Part shown: piece by piece, positions 16,504 through 25,807 of the stretch | Layout: the number at the start of each line of letters is the position of its first letter | Position numbering within the stretch: position 1 is the first letter of the stretch | From: Phycisphaerae bacterium | GTDB taxonomy: Bacteria; Planctomycetota; Phycisphaerae; UBA1845 | Length of the DNA stretch: 64,000 bases | Assembly: GCA_013360585.1 (NCBI GenBank) | Contig: JABWBH010000006.1 | Location: 1-64,000 of the forward strand | Direction: 5' to 3' | Made by a program: the position numbers and the translations under genes | Notes under the pieces: generated by a model | Told to the model about the DNA's origin: nothing | Databases searched by the model: none | Seen by the model: only the letters and a program-made list of their open reading frames with translations

Positions 16504-17709
16504 TTACTCGATCACCCGGTAATAACAATCCCGCTTCTTCGGCTCCCAGCCCGCGTCCGCGATCAAGCGGCGGATGCGCTGCTCGTCGAGGCAGTACGTC
16601 GTGCCCGCGGCGGAGACGACGTTCTCCTCCATCATGACCGAGCCCATGTCGTTGGCGCCGTAGACGAGCGCGAGCTGGCCGATCTTCTCACCCTGCGTGA
16701 CCCAGCTTGACTGAATGTTGGGGATGTTGTCGAGGTAGATGCGCGACAGGGCGTTCATGCGCAGGTACTCCGCGGCGTCGGCGAGCATCAGGTGCTTGCC
16801 GTCGGGCAGGCCGTCGTACTCCGGCGGAAACTGCTTGATGCGGCCCAGCGGCGTCCCGCCGGGCTGGAAGGTCCAGCAGATGAACGCGGTGAACCCGCCG
16901 GTTTCGTCCTGAAGGTCGCGGATGCGCCGCAGATGCTCGATGCGGTCGTCGATCGTCTCGATGTGGCCGAACATCATCGTGATGCTGGTGCGCATGCCGA
17001 GCAGGTGCGCCTCGCGCATGACGGTGAGGTACTGCTCGACGTCGGTCTTGCCCTGGGCGATGCGCTCGCGGACGCGGTCGACGAGAATCTCGCCGCCGCC
17101 GCCGGGGATCGTGTCCAGCCCCGCGTCGCGCAGGCGCAGGAGCACGTCGCGCACGGGCATCTCGAAGATCTCGTGAAACGCCCAGATTTCCGGCGGGCTG
17201 AAGGCGTGAATGTGGATCGACGGATACTCGCGCGAGATGAACCGCAGCAGGTCGAGATACCACTCAAACGGGAGGATCTCCTTCGGCACGAGTCCGCCCT
17301 GCATGAGAATCTGCGTCCCGCCGATCGCGAGAAGCTCCTCGATCTTGCGCCCGATCTCCGCGAACGACAGGACGTATCCCTCGGGAAGGTCGGTGCGCCC
17401 GGTTTTCATCCCCGGCGGGTCGGCCTTGAAGTTGCAGAAGATGCATTTCGCCGAACACCAGTTGGCGTAGTTGATGTTGCGATCAACGACGTAGGTTCGG
17501 TAAGGCTCGGGGTGGAGCCGCGTCGTGATGGCGTGTGCCCGCCGACCGAGTTCGTGGATCGGGGCGTTGAGGTACAGGTCCATCGCTTCGGCGTCGCTGA
17601 TGCGCGCGGATCTCCGTGTTCCCAGACCCGCGTCGCCGCTCACGTTTGCGCCGCGACCGGCTCCCGCCGTCCCCGCTGCCGCCGTCTCGACCTCCGCCGC
17701 CTTGATCAC
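16504..17709 (-). CDS. mqnC: Cyclic dehypoxanthinyl futalosine synthase (radical SAM)
   Basis: Third step of the futalosine pathway to menaquinone: radical cyclisation of dehypoxanthine futalosine. The protein has 401 residues. The [4Fe-4S] cysteines Cys85, Cys89 and Cys92 lie in WCSAKCIFCNF (CxxxCxxC). Other family motifs are GGTQILMQGGL, IHIHAFSPPEI, AGLDTIPGGGGEIL, MMFGHIETIDDRIEHL and FICWTFQPGGTPL. The GTG start at 17709 has AAGGGG upstream and gives an Ala/Gly-rich leader of about 35 residues. MqnE is the nearest alternative but differs around the cysteine motif. The ubiE/ubiX/ubiA operon 10 kb away fits the same pathway. Confidence 0.92.
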   Translation of the reverse strand: MIKAAEVETAAAGTAGAGRGANVSGDAGLGTRRSARISDAEAMDLYLNAPIHELGRRAHAITTRLHPEPYRTYVVDRNINYANWCSAKCIFCNFKADPPGMKTGRTDLPEGYVLSFAEIGRKIEELLAIGGTQILMQGGLVPKEILPFEWYLDLLRFISREYPSIHIHAFSPPEIWAFHEIFEMPVRDVLLRLRDAGLDTIPGGGGEILVDRVRERIAQGKTDVEQYLTVMREAHLLGMRTSITMMFGHIETIDDRIEHLRRIRDLQDETGGFTAFICWTFQPGGTPLGRIKQFPPEYDGLPDGKHLMLADAAEYLRMNALSRIYLDNIPNIQSSWVTQGEKIGQLALVYGANDMGSVMMEENVVSAAGTTYCLDEQRIRRLIADAGWEPKKRDCYYRVIE

Positions 17710-17866
17710 CCGTCATCCCCTTTTCTCGGTGTCGCCCTCGCCTGAAGCACCGGTCAATTGACGGTCTCGACGATCGACTGTCAACCGTCGCTGCCCCACG
17801 GCCGATGTCGGGGGGATACCGCAGATTCGTTGGCGACGGGATAGCGCCCCAGACCCTGCGGGGCGG

Positions 17867-18490
17867 TCAACCCGGACCGGTGCGGTACAGCCCCGCCGAC
17901 TCGATGTAATTTCGGACCCGATCGGGGACGAGATAGCGGATCGAGCGCCCCTCGCGGACGCGGCGGCGGATGTCCGTGGCGGAGATGTCGATCAGGGGGG
18001 TCTCGAGCACGCCGGATTGCAGCACGGCGATCTGATCTTCGCTGAGGCGCGACCGCAACAGGGTCCAGTCAATCTGCTCCCACCCGGGCCGGGCGGCGGT
18101 GATGATGCGGCAACTGTCCACCAGCGCCCGGACGCGGTACCAGGTCGTCAGCTCCACCAGCGAGTCCGACCCGATCACCCAGTAAAGGATGATGTCCATC
18201 CCCAGCGCCTCGCGGAAGTGGGCCACCGTGTCGATCGTATAACACGGCCCCTGCCGCAGGTCGTAATCTGAAATCTCGAATCCGCGCTCCCCCTCGATCG
18301 ACAGGCGGACCATCGCGGCGCGATCGTCGGGCGGGGCAAGCGTCCCCTGCGGTTTATGCGGAGGCTGCGCGGAGGGCAGGAAAATGATCCGATCGAGCTG
18401 AAGTTGCTCGAAGATCGACCGGGCGATCAGAAGGTGGCCGTGGTGGATCGGGTTGAAACTTCCGCCGAAGAGTGCGAGTTTCTCGGGCAT
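17867..18490 (-). CDS. nadD: Nicotinate-nucleotide adenylyltransferase
   Basis: Converts nicotinate mononucleotide and ATP to deamido-NAD in NAD synthesis. 207 residues from ATG 18490; the track's start 24 bases upstream adds MRPRWTSH, which is not typical. The nucleotidyltransferase motif GGSFNPIHHGHL follows strand 1. Further motifs are FLPSAQPPHKP, YWVIGSDSLVEL and ISATDIRRRVREG near the C-terminus. Length and motif order are standard. It is followed by mqnC after a 157-bp spacer, so the two may or may not share a transcript. Confidence 0.95.
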   Translation of the reverse strand: MPEKLALFGGSFNPIHHGHLLIARSIFEQLQLDRIIFLPSAQPPHKPQGTLAPPDDRAAMVRLSIEGERGFEISDYDLRQGPCYTIDTVAHFREALGMDIILYWVIGSDSLVELTTWYRVRALVDSCRIITAARPGWEQIDWTLLRSRLSEDQIAVLQSGVLETPLIDISATDIRRRVREGRSIRYLVPDRVRNYIESAGLYRTGPG

Positions 18491-18648
18491 GTGCGATGTC
18501 CACCGTGGTCGCAACCGGTCGGTGCGGCCTCGCCCGTCGTGGGCGGGCCGGATGCGGGGCCGTCCACGCGCCCGATCCCTTGACTCCGCCCGAGTCTAGG
18601 CGTCGCGGTCCGGGGATTCAACCGCGTTCAGAGATCGCGGATCGGTCT

Positions 18649-20916
18649 TCACTGATCTTCCGAGCGCAGCCGCCACGCCCTGGCAGCGCCGCCGACGCCC
18701 TCCGCGACCGGCTCAAAGATGTCGCTCCGCGCGGTCATCCAGATCTCCTCGATCGTGCGGGGCGGAAGGGCTGCCACCGCATCCACGCCGACATCCCGCA
18801 GGCGCCCGACCCACGTCTCGAAATCCGCCTCGGCAAGCAGTTCCTCCCCGAGGCGGTAGTCGATCACCGAGCCGTCGCGCGTCGGAGCGATGTAGACGAC
18901 CTTGTTGGACAGCCGACGTCCGAGGAAGGGATAGCGAAACCAGTTGTGCCCGATGCCGTCGAACCCGGCGGCAACGGCGATCGTGAGGGAGGCTGTCGGC
19001 GTCGATCCGCGCCCGGGAACTCCGGGCGCCGCGTCAAAATGACGCCAGATCGTCCAACTGGCGGCGTAATCGGAGCGCAGAGGATGGGCGTCATACGCGC
19101 GACCCTCCGCCGCGGCGGCGTAGATCGGGTAACGCCAGCGGTCCTTGTGCGTCTGAAACCAGGGCAAACAAGCTGCGAGTCCCACGGCCGCCGCCGCAAC
19201 CTTCACGCCCGCGCGTGATGCGCGGAGGCGCGGAAGGATATACCCCAACGCCCACGCGGCACAGCCCAGAATCGCCGCCACGCCGAAAACAGGCATCGCG
19301 CCGATGCCTGCGGCGACATCCTCGCGACTCCAGCCGAGCGGAATCGCCAACCCCACGCCGACAGCCGCCGCAATCGTCGCAAGCGTCTCAAAGGCGCGCC
19401 GGGGAAGGTGCGTTGCAAGAATGACGAGCACGGCGCACGGTAAAGCGAGGAAGCGTCCGGCGGACAACACGAACAACGTTCGCAGCGCCCGCTCGCTTTC
19501 CGATGCGAAACCGGCGATGACGGTCCCCGCCCCCGCGAGCATCAGGGCGGACGTCCACGCGACCGCGCTCGACGCCGCGTCGCGCGCTTTGCATTGCCGC
19601 AATGACGCCGCCCCCTCCGTCCGCCGTGCTCGAGTGCGCTTCAGATTCGAGAGGACGATCCCCCCCGCGCCGGCGCCCCCGGCCAGCAGCCAGACCGGCC
19701 AGAGCGGCCCGAGTCCGAGGTGCTCCTCTGCGCGCAGCAGGTGCGGGAAACTCAAAGCGTCAACCAGCTTCACCCCGTCGAAATCCAGCCCGCGGGCGAT
19801 CCGTGCGGAATGCACGAGCGTCCGCTCTTCATTGCCGGGCAGGAGGACGCTCTGCCCCACCCCCACTTCAAGCGGGTAGAGCGGATTCCCCGTGTCGCGC
19901 CACGCGATCACATAACCCGGCAGCGCCGGGAGGCACGCCAGAACGATCCGCGCTGCTTTCACCCGGCGCTGCGGCGCTTTGCCCCACGCCCCACCGACGA
20001 CGACCACGCCGCCCAGCAGCAGGGGCAGCGCCGTCACCTTTACCCCCGCGGCGCAGGCCAGCGCCGCGACCGCCAGCGCCGCGTCCCCACCGCAAGGCCG
20101 GACAAGGGCGCGCCGAAGAAAGGGTGCGGAAAGCAGAACCAGCGCAAGCGTCGTGTTCTCCACGTAGGCGGCCGTCAGGTAGTTCACCACCGCCGGCAAC
20201 GTCAACACGGCGAGCGCCGCCGCCGTCGCGGTCCGGCGACGCGCGCCGAGACTGCGCGCCGTCCCCCACGCCCCCAGCCCGATCAACGCCCAGATCGACG
20301 CTCCGGCCGGCGCCAGCAGCAAGTCCGACCGCAAGGGAAGCATCGCCACCGCCCAGAGCAGGTCGCCACCGGGAGGGGAGTACGCGTAATACCCCCACGC
20401 ATCGGGGGCGATCTCGTGTGCCCAGTGTCCGGTTTGAACCCAGCGTCCGGCCTTGAACAGATGATACGTGAGGGCATCCCACGCCAGCGGCGGAGCGACG
20501 AGTCCGCGCAGAACGCGGACCGCAACAATCGCCAGCGAGGCGATCGCAACTCCCGTCAGCGGCCCGCGCATGCCGCACGTGATTCTCCTGAAAGCGGTGG
20601 CGATGTCCGTCGAGAGGGAAACGCTCGGAGGCCGGGGCGAGCGAGAAAGCAGAAATCCGGCCCGGATCAGAACAAGAACCAGCAAGACGATCTCGATCCG
20701 GAACGCGCCGAGGCTGAGCAACGTCGAACCCAGCGTCATCATCAGCCAGCAGGAGACGATCGCAGCCGCAGCAAGACGCAGGACCGGTCCGCTGCGCGGA
20801 GCAAGCCGCAACGCGGCGCGGTGAGCGAGGCTCGCCGTCAGCACGACGATTCCGGCTGCGGCCAGCCCCCCGAGAAAGATCCTGAAATCACCGGACAAAC
20901 CTTCGCTCCGCGCCAC
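18649..20916 (-). CDS. Large polytopic membrane protein, GT-C glycosyltransferase type
   Basis: A 755-residue protein with about 12 hydrophobic helices over residues 10-580 and a soluble C-terminal part. GT-C features are an acidic first-loop motif (PPLAWDALTYHLFKAGRW) and a following YYAYSPPGGDLLW segment, which resemble the lipid-linked sugar binding region of PMT/ArnT-like enzymes. The C-terminal region (GFDGIGHNWFRYPFLGRRL) is reminiscent of large planctomycete integral-membrane glycosyltransferases. GTG 20916 is the track start. The upstream GT2 ends 30 bp earlier, and kdsD-like and GT2 genes precede it, so a lipid-linked sugar substrate made by that GT2 is plausible. Specificity is unknown. 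Confidence 0.7.
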   Translation of the reverse strand: MARSEGLSGDFRIFLGGLAAAGIVVLTASLAHRAALRLAPRSGPVLRLAAAAIVSCWLMMTLGSTLLSLGAFRIEIVLLVLVLIRAGFLLSRSPRPPSVSLSTDIATAFRRITCGMRGPLTGVAIASLAIVAVRVLRGLVAPPLAWDALTYHLFKAGRWVQTGHWAHEIAPDAWGYYAYSPPGGDLLWAVAMLPLRSDLLLAPAGASIWALIGLGAWGTARSLGARRRTATAAALAVLTLPAVVNYLTAAYVENTTLALVLLSAPFLRRALVRPCGGDAALAVAALACAAGVKVTALPLLLGGVVVVGGAWGKAPQRRVKAARIVLACLPALPGYVIAWRDTGNPLYPLEVGVGQSVLLPGNEERTLVHSARIARGLDFDGVKLVDALSFPHLLRAEEHLGLGPLWPVWLLAGGAGAGGIVLSNLKRTRARRTEGAASLRQCKARDAASSAVAWTSALMLAGAGTVIAGFASESERALRTLFVLSAGRFLALPCAVLVILATHLPRRAFETLATIAAAVGVGLAIPLGWSREDVAAGIGAMPVFGVAAILGCAAWALGYILPRLRASRAGVKVAAAAVGLAACLPWFQTHKDRWRYPIYAAAAEGRAYDAHPLRSDYAASWTIWRHFDAAPGVPGRGSTPTASLTIAVAAGFDGIGHNWFRYPFLGRRLSNKVVYIAPTRDGSVIDYRLGEELLAEADFETWVGRLRDVGVDAVAALPPRTIEEIWMTARSDIFEPVAEGVGGAARAWRLRSEDQ

Positions 20917-20946
20917 AGCCGGCGTCAGGACGACCGCACCCGCACC

Positions 20947-21648
20947 TCAATTGAAGAAGCGGAAGCGCACGATGGCGACCATCGCGGTGACCGCGTCACG
21001 CCAGCCGATCTTCTTCCCCTCGGCGTAGGTCCGTCCGGAGTAGCTGATGCCGACCTCGTAAATGCGCCAGCGGCCGCGGGCGATCTTCGCCGTCAGCTCG
21101 GGTTCAATCGTAAACCGGTTGCTGCGCAGGGACAGCCCCGCGACCACCTCTCTGCGGAAAACCTTGTAACAGGTCTCCATGTCAGTGAGGTTGAGGTTTG
21201 TCATCATGTTCGAGAAGAGCGTCAGGAACCGGTTGCCGATGTAGTGCCAGAAATACAGAACCCGGTGTGCCTTGCTGCCGACGAAGCGCGAGCCGAAAAC
21301 GACGTCGGCCTTGCCCTCGAGGATCGGTTCGAGCAGCGCCGGGTAATCCGCCGGATCATACTCGAGGTCGGCGTCCTGGATGAGCACGATGTCGCCTTGA
21401 GCAAGGCGAAATCCTTCGCGCAGAGCGGCGCCCTTGCCCTGGTTGCGCTCCTGAAGGCGGATGTCGAACCGCTGACCGGGCCAGCGGGCCTGGATTTTCG
21501 GATAAAGCTCACGTGTCCCGTCCGTGCTGCCGTCGTCCACGAGAATGATCTGGCGGTCCAGCCTCACGTCGATCGACAGCACACGCTCGATGATCGCTTC
21601 GAGCGTCTTCACCTCATTGAACACGGGGATGACAATCGACAGGAGCAT
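20947..21648 (-). CDS. Family 2 glycosyltransferase, polyprenol-phosphate sugar synthase type
   Basis: 233 residues from ATG 21648. The longer track ORF (to 22191) is an antisense-frame run through the isomerase gene. The sequence is close to dolichyl/undecaprenyl-phosphate mannose or glucose synthases: [21 protein letters not shown], the donor/metal site [15 protein letters not shown], and [13 protein letters not shown], with [14 protein letters not shown] near the end. There is no C-terminal membrane pair, so it is the soluble, membrane-peripheral form. The start lies 5 bp after the isomerase stop, which implies translational coupling. The product would feed the GT-C enzyme encoded next. 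Confidence 0.9.
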   Translation of the reverse strand: MLLSIVIPVFNEVKTLEAIIERVLSIDVRLDRQIILVDDGSTDGTRELYPKIQARWPGQRFDIRLQERNQGKGAALREGFRLAQGDIVLIQDADLEYDPADYPALLEPILEGKADVVFGSRFVGSKAHRVLYFWHYIGNRFLTLFSNMMTNLNLTDMETCYKVFRREVVAGLSLRSNRFTIEPELTAKIARGRWRIYEVGISYSGRTYAEGKKIGWRDAVTAMVAIVRFRFFN

Positions 21649-21653
21649 GAGGT

Positions 21654-22667
21654 TCAGGTGACAAATCCGCGGGCGATGAGATCCTGAATGTCGATCAAGC
21701 CGGTTGCGCCGTCGGCCGCATCCACGACGGGCAGGTCGTCGATCGCGTACTGCTGCATGATCCGCAGCGCCTCGACCGCCGGCTCGTCCTCGCCGACGCG
21801 CTTCGGGTTTCGGGTCATAACGTCCGCCACCTTCAGCGCCGACAGGGGTTCCGCGCGGGAGAGCAGGCGGAAAAAGTCGCCGTGGGTGACGATGCCGACG
21901 AGGCGACCGGCGGGATCGACGACGCAGGCGGCTCCCGCCCGCTTCGGCGCCGCGAGGATCGCCCGGTAACAGTCCTCCAGGGTCGCCGCCTCCGGGACGA
22001 TCGGACAGTTCGGACCGGTGCGCATGACCTCCCGGGCCCGCATCAACAGGCGCCCGAGCGCGCCGCCGGGGTGATTGCGGGCGTACTGCTCCGGCGTGAA
22101 CCGGCGGACTTCCATCACCGTCAGGGCCAGCGCGTCGCCCAGCGCCAGCATCGCCGCACCCGAAGAACTGGGCGCCAGTCCGAGCGGACACGCTTCCGGC
22201 GTCTGCCCGATGTCAAGCACGACGTCCGCATGCCGGGCGCACATCGAGTCCAGCCGGGCGGTCAGGAGGATGATCCGACAACCTTGCCCACATAGCACGG
22301 GCAAAAGACCGGCAAGCTCAGACCCGCCGCTTTTTGACAGCGCCAGGATGACGTCGTCGGCGTGGATCATGCCCAGGTCGCCGTGGAGCGCCTCGACCGG
22401 GTGAATCCGGTAGGAAAGCGTCCCCGTGCTCGCCAGGGTCGCCTGAATCTTGTTGCCGATCAGACCGGCCTTGCCCATCCCGGTCACGCCGACGCGCCCG
22501 GTCGAGTCAAGAATCATCTCGACCGCCTTGACGAACGCGTTGTCAAGCCGGGCGTCGGCGTCGAGGATCGCCTCGGCCTCACGCCGCAGGACCGAGTGCC
22601 CGCGCCGAAGGATATTCTCGGTCCGATCCGTGTCGCCCCCCTGCCCCACCGTGATAGTCTCCGTCAT
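21654..22667 (-). CDS. kdsD: KpsF/GutQ-type arabinose-5-phosphate isomerase
   Basis: Interconverts ribulose-5-phosphate and arabinose-5-phosphate, the first step to Kdo for LPS or capsule. 337 residues from ATG 22667; the track's N-terminal 142 residues overlap the divergent permease and are not family-like. An N-terminal SIS domain has [14 protein letters not shown] and [20 protein letters not shown] with the active-site His, and LSKSGGSEL, the phosphate loop. Two CBS domains follow (residues about 205-335), ending [12 protein letters not shown]. It leads the operon with GT2 and the GT-C protein. Assignment as KdsD rather than GutQ is by envelope context only. Confidence 0.9.
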   Translation of the reverse strand: MTETITVGQGGDTDRTENILRRGHSVLRREAEAILDADARLDNAFVKAVEMILDSTGRVGVTGMGKAGLIGNKIQATLASTGTLSYRIHPVEALHGDLGMIHADDVILALSKSGGSELAGLLPVLCGQGCRIILLTARLDSMCARHADVVLDIGQTPEACPLGLAPSSSGAAMLALGDALALTVMEVRRFTPEQYARNHPGGALGRLLMRAREVMRTGPNCPIVPEAATLEDCYRAILAAPKRAGAACVVDPAGRLVGIVTHGDFFRLLSRAEPLSALKVADVMTRNPKRVGEDEPAVEALRIMQQYAIDDLPVVDAADGATGLIDIQDLIARGFVT

Positions 22668-22770
22668 GCCCACGGAGGGATTGTGCAGGAAGGCGGGCCG
22701 GACATCAACGTGGCGCAGCGCCGGGGTGGCGGCAGAGGTCTCGTTGCTCCGGGGGCGCGGATTCCGGACA

Positions 22771-23568
22771 ATGCCGGGCATGTTGCGCCACCTGCGACTG
22801 ATCCCGATCTTTGTGCGCGTCAGCTTCCAGAATGACGCCGCGTACCGCGCGGACTTCATTCTGCACTCGATCCTGGCGCTCCTCCAGCTTGCGGCGGAGT
22901 TGATCGGAGTCTGGATTATCTTTTCGAACACGACCTCAATCGCCGGTTGGACGGCGTGGCAGGTCCTGACGTTGATGGGGGTGTTCCGGATGATGAGCGG
23001 GATCATCGGCCTGGTCATCGCCCCGAATATGCGGCTTATCATGGAGGACATCCGATCCGGGTCGCTGGATTTCGTCCTGCTCAAGCCGGTCAACGCCCAG
23101 TTCTACGCCAGCATCCGGCAGGTGATTCTGTGGCGCGGGGCGGATATTGTGGCCGGTCTGATCCTGATCGGAGTCGCCGGGTTCAAGCTGGGCACGGGCG
23201 TGGAGGCGATCGCGGCGGCGGGGTTCGCCCTGATGCTCGCGGCCGGGGCGACGATCATTTACTCGATCTGGTTGATCCTGGCGACGCTGGCGTTCTGGCT
23301 GACCCGGATCGCCAACATCGAGATGGTGTTCTGGAACGTCTTCGAGGCGGGGCGCTACCCGGTGGACATCTACCAGCCGCGGCTGCGCTGGACGCTGACC
23401 TACATCATCCCGCTGGCGTTCCTGACGACGTATCCGGCGGCGACGCTGCTGGGCAAGTCCGCGCCGTCGGTTCTGCTGGTGGCGTGGGGGGCGGCGACGG
23501 CGGCACTGGTCGCGGCGACGTGGTTCTTCCGGTTCGGGTTGCGTCGTTACAGCGGCGCGTCGGCGTAG
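22771..23568 (+). CDS. ABC-2 family permease
   Basis: 265 residues from ATG 22771 (an in-frame ATG at 22780 is also possible). The upstream part of the track ORF is antisense to the isomerase. It has six predicted membrane helices. The motif RSGSLDFVLLKPVNAQFYASIR is characteristic of ABC-2 permeases of the PF06182 type, found in uncharacterised exporters that usually have two such permeases plus an ATPase. Here there is one permease, and the next gene is a MalK/UgpC-like ATPase rather than the DrrA-like partner expected. It may homodimerise. The substrate is unknown, but the surrounding glycan genes suggest lipid or polysaccharide export. Confidence 0.82.
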   Translation: MPGMLRHLRLIPIFVRVSFQNDAAYRADFILHSILALLQLAAELIGVWIIFSNTTSIAGWTAWQVLTLMGVFRMMSGIIGLVIAPNMRLIMEDIRSGSLDFVLLKPVNAQFYASIRQVILWRGADIVAGLILIGVAGFKLGTGVEAIAAAGFALMLAAGATIIYSIWLILATLAFWLTRIANIEMVFWNVFEAGRYPVDIYQPRLRWTLTYIIPLAFLTTYPAATLLGKSAPSVLLVAWGAATAALVAATWFFRFGLRRYSGASA

Positions 23569-23645
23569 GCAGCGCCGATCCGCCGGCATCCGACGGCTTG
23601 CCGGGGCTTGTGACCTCGTCCGTCCGCGTCATACTGGCGAGTCCG

Positions 23646-24764
23646 ATGGCGTCCGTCACGCTTGAAAACGTGTCCAAGTCGTATCCGTCGCGCAAGGGCG
23701 CGGTCTGCGCGGTGCGCGGGTTCAATCTCGATATCCGCGACGGCGAATTCGTCGTGCTCGTCGGCCCGTCGGGCTGCGGCAAGACGACGACGCTGCGGAT
23801 GATCGCGGGGCTGGAAGAGGTCAGCGGCGGGGTGATCCGCATCGGCGATCGCGTCGTCAACGACGTGCAGCCGAAGGACCGGGATGTGGCGATGGTGTTT
23901 CAGAACTACGCCCTGTATCCGCACATGACCGTGTACGACAACCTGGCTTTCGCCCTGAAGATCCGCCGGATGCCGAAAGCGGACATCCGCGCGCGGGTTC
24001 ATGAGGTCGCCGAAATGCTGCACATCGCGGGGTTGCTGGACCGTCGGCCGAAGGATCTGTCGGGGGGCGAGCGGCAGCGCGTCGCCGTCGGACGGGCGAT
24101 CGTGCGCCGACCGAGCGTCTTCCTCTTTGACGAGCCGCTCAGCAACCTCGACGCGCGTCTGCGTCTGCACACGCGGACCGAGCTGAAGGCGCTGCACCAG
24201 CGCCTCGGAACGACGTGCATCTACGTCACGCACGATCAGGAGGAGGCGATGACGCTCGGGGAGCGCCTCGTGCTCATGCGCGACGGCGTGATTCAGCAGT
24301 CCGGGCCTCCGATGGAGCTTTACACGCGGCCGGTCAACCGCTTCGCGGCGAGTTTCATCGGCTCACCGGGAATGAACTTTCTTCAGGCGACGCGCGACGA
24401 CGGACGGTGGCGTCTGACCGCGGGCGGATACTGGCGGCGCGACCGCGAACCGTCGTCCGAAGCGGCACGGGTCGCCGTGGAACTCGCCTTCCGTCCCGAG
24501 CATGTGCGGCTTCAAGGCGACGGCGGAACACCGGCTCGCGTAAACGACGGCGCGCTGTGCTTCAGCGGAAGCGTGAGCGTGGTGGAGCCGCTGGGCGAGA
24601 CGATGAACGTTCACATCATGCTGTCATCGGGCGAGTCCGTCATCGCGCGCGTGCCGCCGGTCACGCCCGTTTCGCCGGGGAGCGCCGTCACGGCGATCGT
24701 CGACGGGGAGCGTGTTCACGTTTTCGACGACGGCGACGACGGCGAGAACGGCGCGCGAGTTTAA
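23646..24764 (+). CDS. ABC transporter ATPase, MalK/UgpC/MsmX type
   Basis: 372 residues from ATG 23646; the long N-terminus in the track is a shadow of the permease. Walker A is GPSGCGKTT (about 39-47), the Q-loop is in VFQNYALYPHMTVYDNLAF, the signature is LSGGERQR, Walker B is VFLFDEPLSNLDARL, and the H-loop is in YVTHDQEEAMTLG. After residue 235 a TOBE/MalK regulatory domain includes FIGSPGMNFL and AFRPEHVRL. This subfamily normally drives CUT1 carbohydrate importers. It lies 77 bp after an ABC-2 permease. The CUT1-like importer at 57.7-61 kb has no ATPase of its own, so this protein is a candidate shared ATPase. Confidence 0.92.
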   Translation: MASVTLENVSKSYPSRKGAVCAVRGFNLDIRDGEFVVLVGPSGCGKTTTLRMIAGLEEVSGGVIRIGDRVVNDVQPKDRDVAMVFQNYALYPHMTVYDNLAFALKIRRMPKADIRARVHEVAEMLHIAGLLDRRPKDLSGGERQRVAVGRAIVRRPSVFLFDEPLSNLDARLRLHTRTELKALHQRLGTTCIYVTHDQEEAMTLGERLVLMRDGVIQQSGPPMELYTRPVNRFAASFIGSPGMNFLQATRDDGRWRLTAGGYWRRDREPSSEAARVAVELAFRPEHVRLQGDGGTPARVNDGALCFSGSVSVVEPLGETMNVHIMLSSGESVIARVPPVTPVSPGSAVTAIVDGERVHVFDDGDDGENGARV

Positions 24765-24773
24765 TCCGACCGC

Positions 24774-25739
24774 TCAGACCCGCAGGAGTCCGAGCATCTT
24801 CGCCGCCACGGTCGGCAGTTCGAGCAACTTCGGCGGGCGCGGACCGGCGGCCGTGTGATGCAGGAGGATGAGCGTCTGATCGTCCTCAGCGGGCTTTGCG
24901 CCGCGGAACCGGTTGATCCGCTCCAGGAGGCCGGCGCTTAGGGTCGCCGGGCGGTGAGGATCCGACTGCTCCAGCATGCGGCGCAATCCTTCAGGACCGA
25001 GCATCTCTCCCTCGGGAGACTCCGCCTCCACGACGCCGTCGGTGTAGATGAGCACCAGATCGTCGGGATCCAGCGTCACGGAGAACTGCTCATACTCGGT
25101 GGGGGCGACAATGCCCAGCGGCAGGTTGGCGAGGCGCTTTGCTCCAGCGGGAGCCCGCGCGGCGGAAGGCGACGGCTCGCTTTCCGAAGCCGGTTCAAGC
25201 GGCTGCCAGCGATCGAGCCGCGAGCGATACCACCACGGCGCCGGATGCCCTGCGAGACACACGATCAACTCACGGGTGGGTGCGTAATACGTCGCCAGGG
25301 CGGCCGTGGCGAAGACGCCCTGAGACGAACGACGTGAGAACTCGTCGTTCAACGCGCGTACGAACCGGGATTGATCGACAGTGTCGATGTGCTTGCGCAT
25401 CAGGCGTCGTAGTTCGACGGCGACGCCCGCGACCGCCTGTCCGTGTCCGGCCACATCGGCGACGGCGAACCGGGCGATCTTCCCGCCGCCGCAGGTGGAG
25501 ACGTAATGAATGTCGCCCCCGAGGGACTCGCCGTGGTAGGTTTCGCCGCAGACCCACGCGTCAATGCCCGGCACGCGGACCCCCGAGCGCACCGCATGAT
25601 TTCCGCCCCAGATCTCGAGGCAGTGCATCGCGTGAAGCGGGTTGGCCCGCGTTTCCGGACCCTCGGCCGGTTCTATCACGGACGCCCACCCTTCCGTGGT
25701 TTCAATGATACTCTGGTATGTCGTGGGTAATGCGGTCAC
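24774..25739 (-). CDS. PP2C-family SpoIIE/RsbU-type serine phosphatase
   Basis: A 321-residue cytoplasmic phosphatase, likely dephosphorylating an anti-sigma-factor antagonist or other partner-switching protein. The metal-binding motifs are present in order: GESLGGDIHYV, VADVAGHGQAVAG, LAGHPAPWWY, LIYTDGVVEAESPEGE and AEDDQTLILL. No membrane segment or receiver/GAF domain precedes it; the N-terminal 60 residues are uncharacterised. GTG 25739 with GAGG five bases upstream is a reasonable start. It is convergent with the ABC ATPase, which ends 9 bp away. A partner kinase or antagonist is not visible nearby. Confidence 0.88.
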   Translation of the reverse strand: MTALPTTYQSIIETTEGWASVIEPAEGPETRANPLHAMHCLEIWGGNHAVRSGVRVPGIDAWVCGETYHGESLGGDIHYVSTCGGGKIARFAVADVAGHGQAVAGVAVELRRLMRKHIDTVDQSRFVRALNDEFSRRSSQGVFATAALATYYAPTRELIVCLAGHPAPWWYRSRLDRWQPLEPASESEPSPSAARAPAGAKRLANLPLGIVAPTEYEQFSVTLDPDDLVLIYTDGVVEAESPEGEMLGPEGLRRMLEQSDPHRPATLSAGLLERINRFRGAKPAEDDQTLILLHHTAAGPRPPKLLELPTVAAKMLGLLRV

Positions 25740-25807
25740 ACTGCCTCAGATGCGCCGCAGGCGGTTGACGTTACACCGCGTGACCGGCGGCGGGGATACG
25801 GAGCAAG

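Noticed and set aside
19720-21687. 655-aa plus-strand ORF over the GT-C and GT2 genes
   Set aside because: Antisense shadow caused by high GC; no coherent domain.
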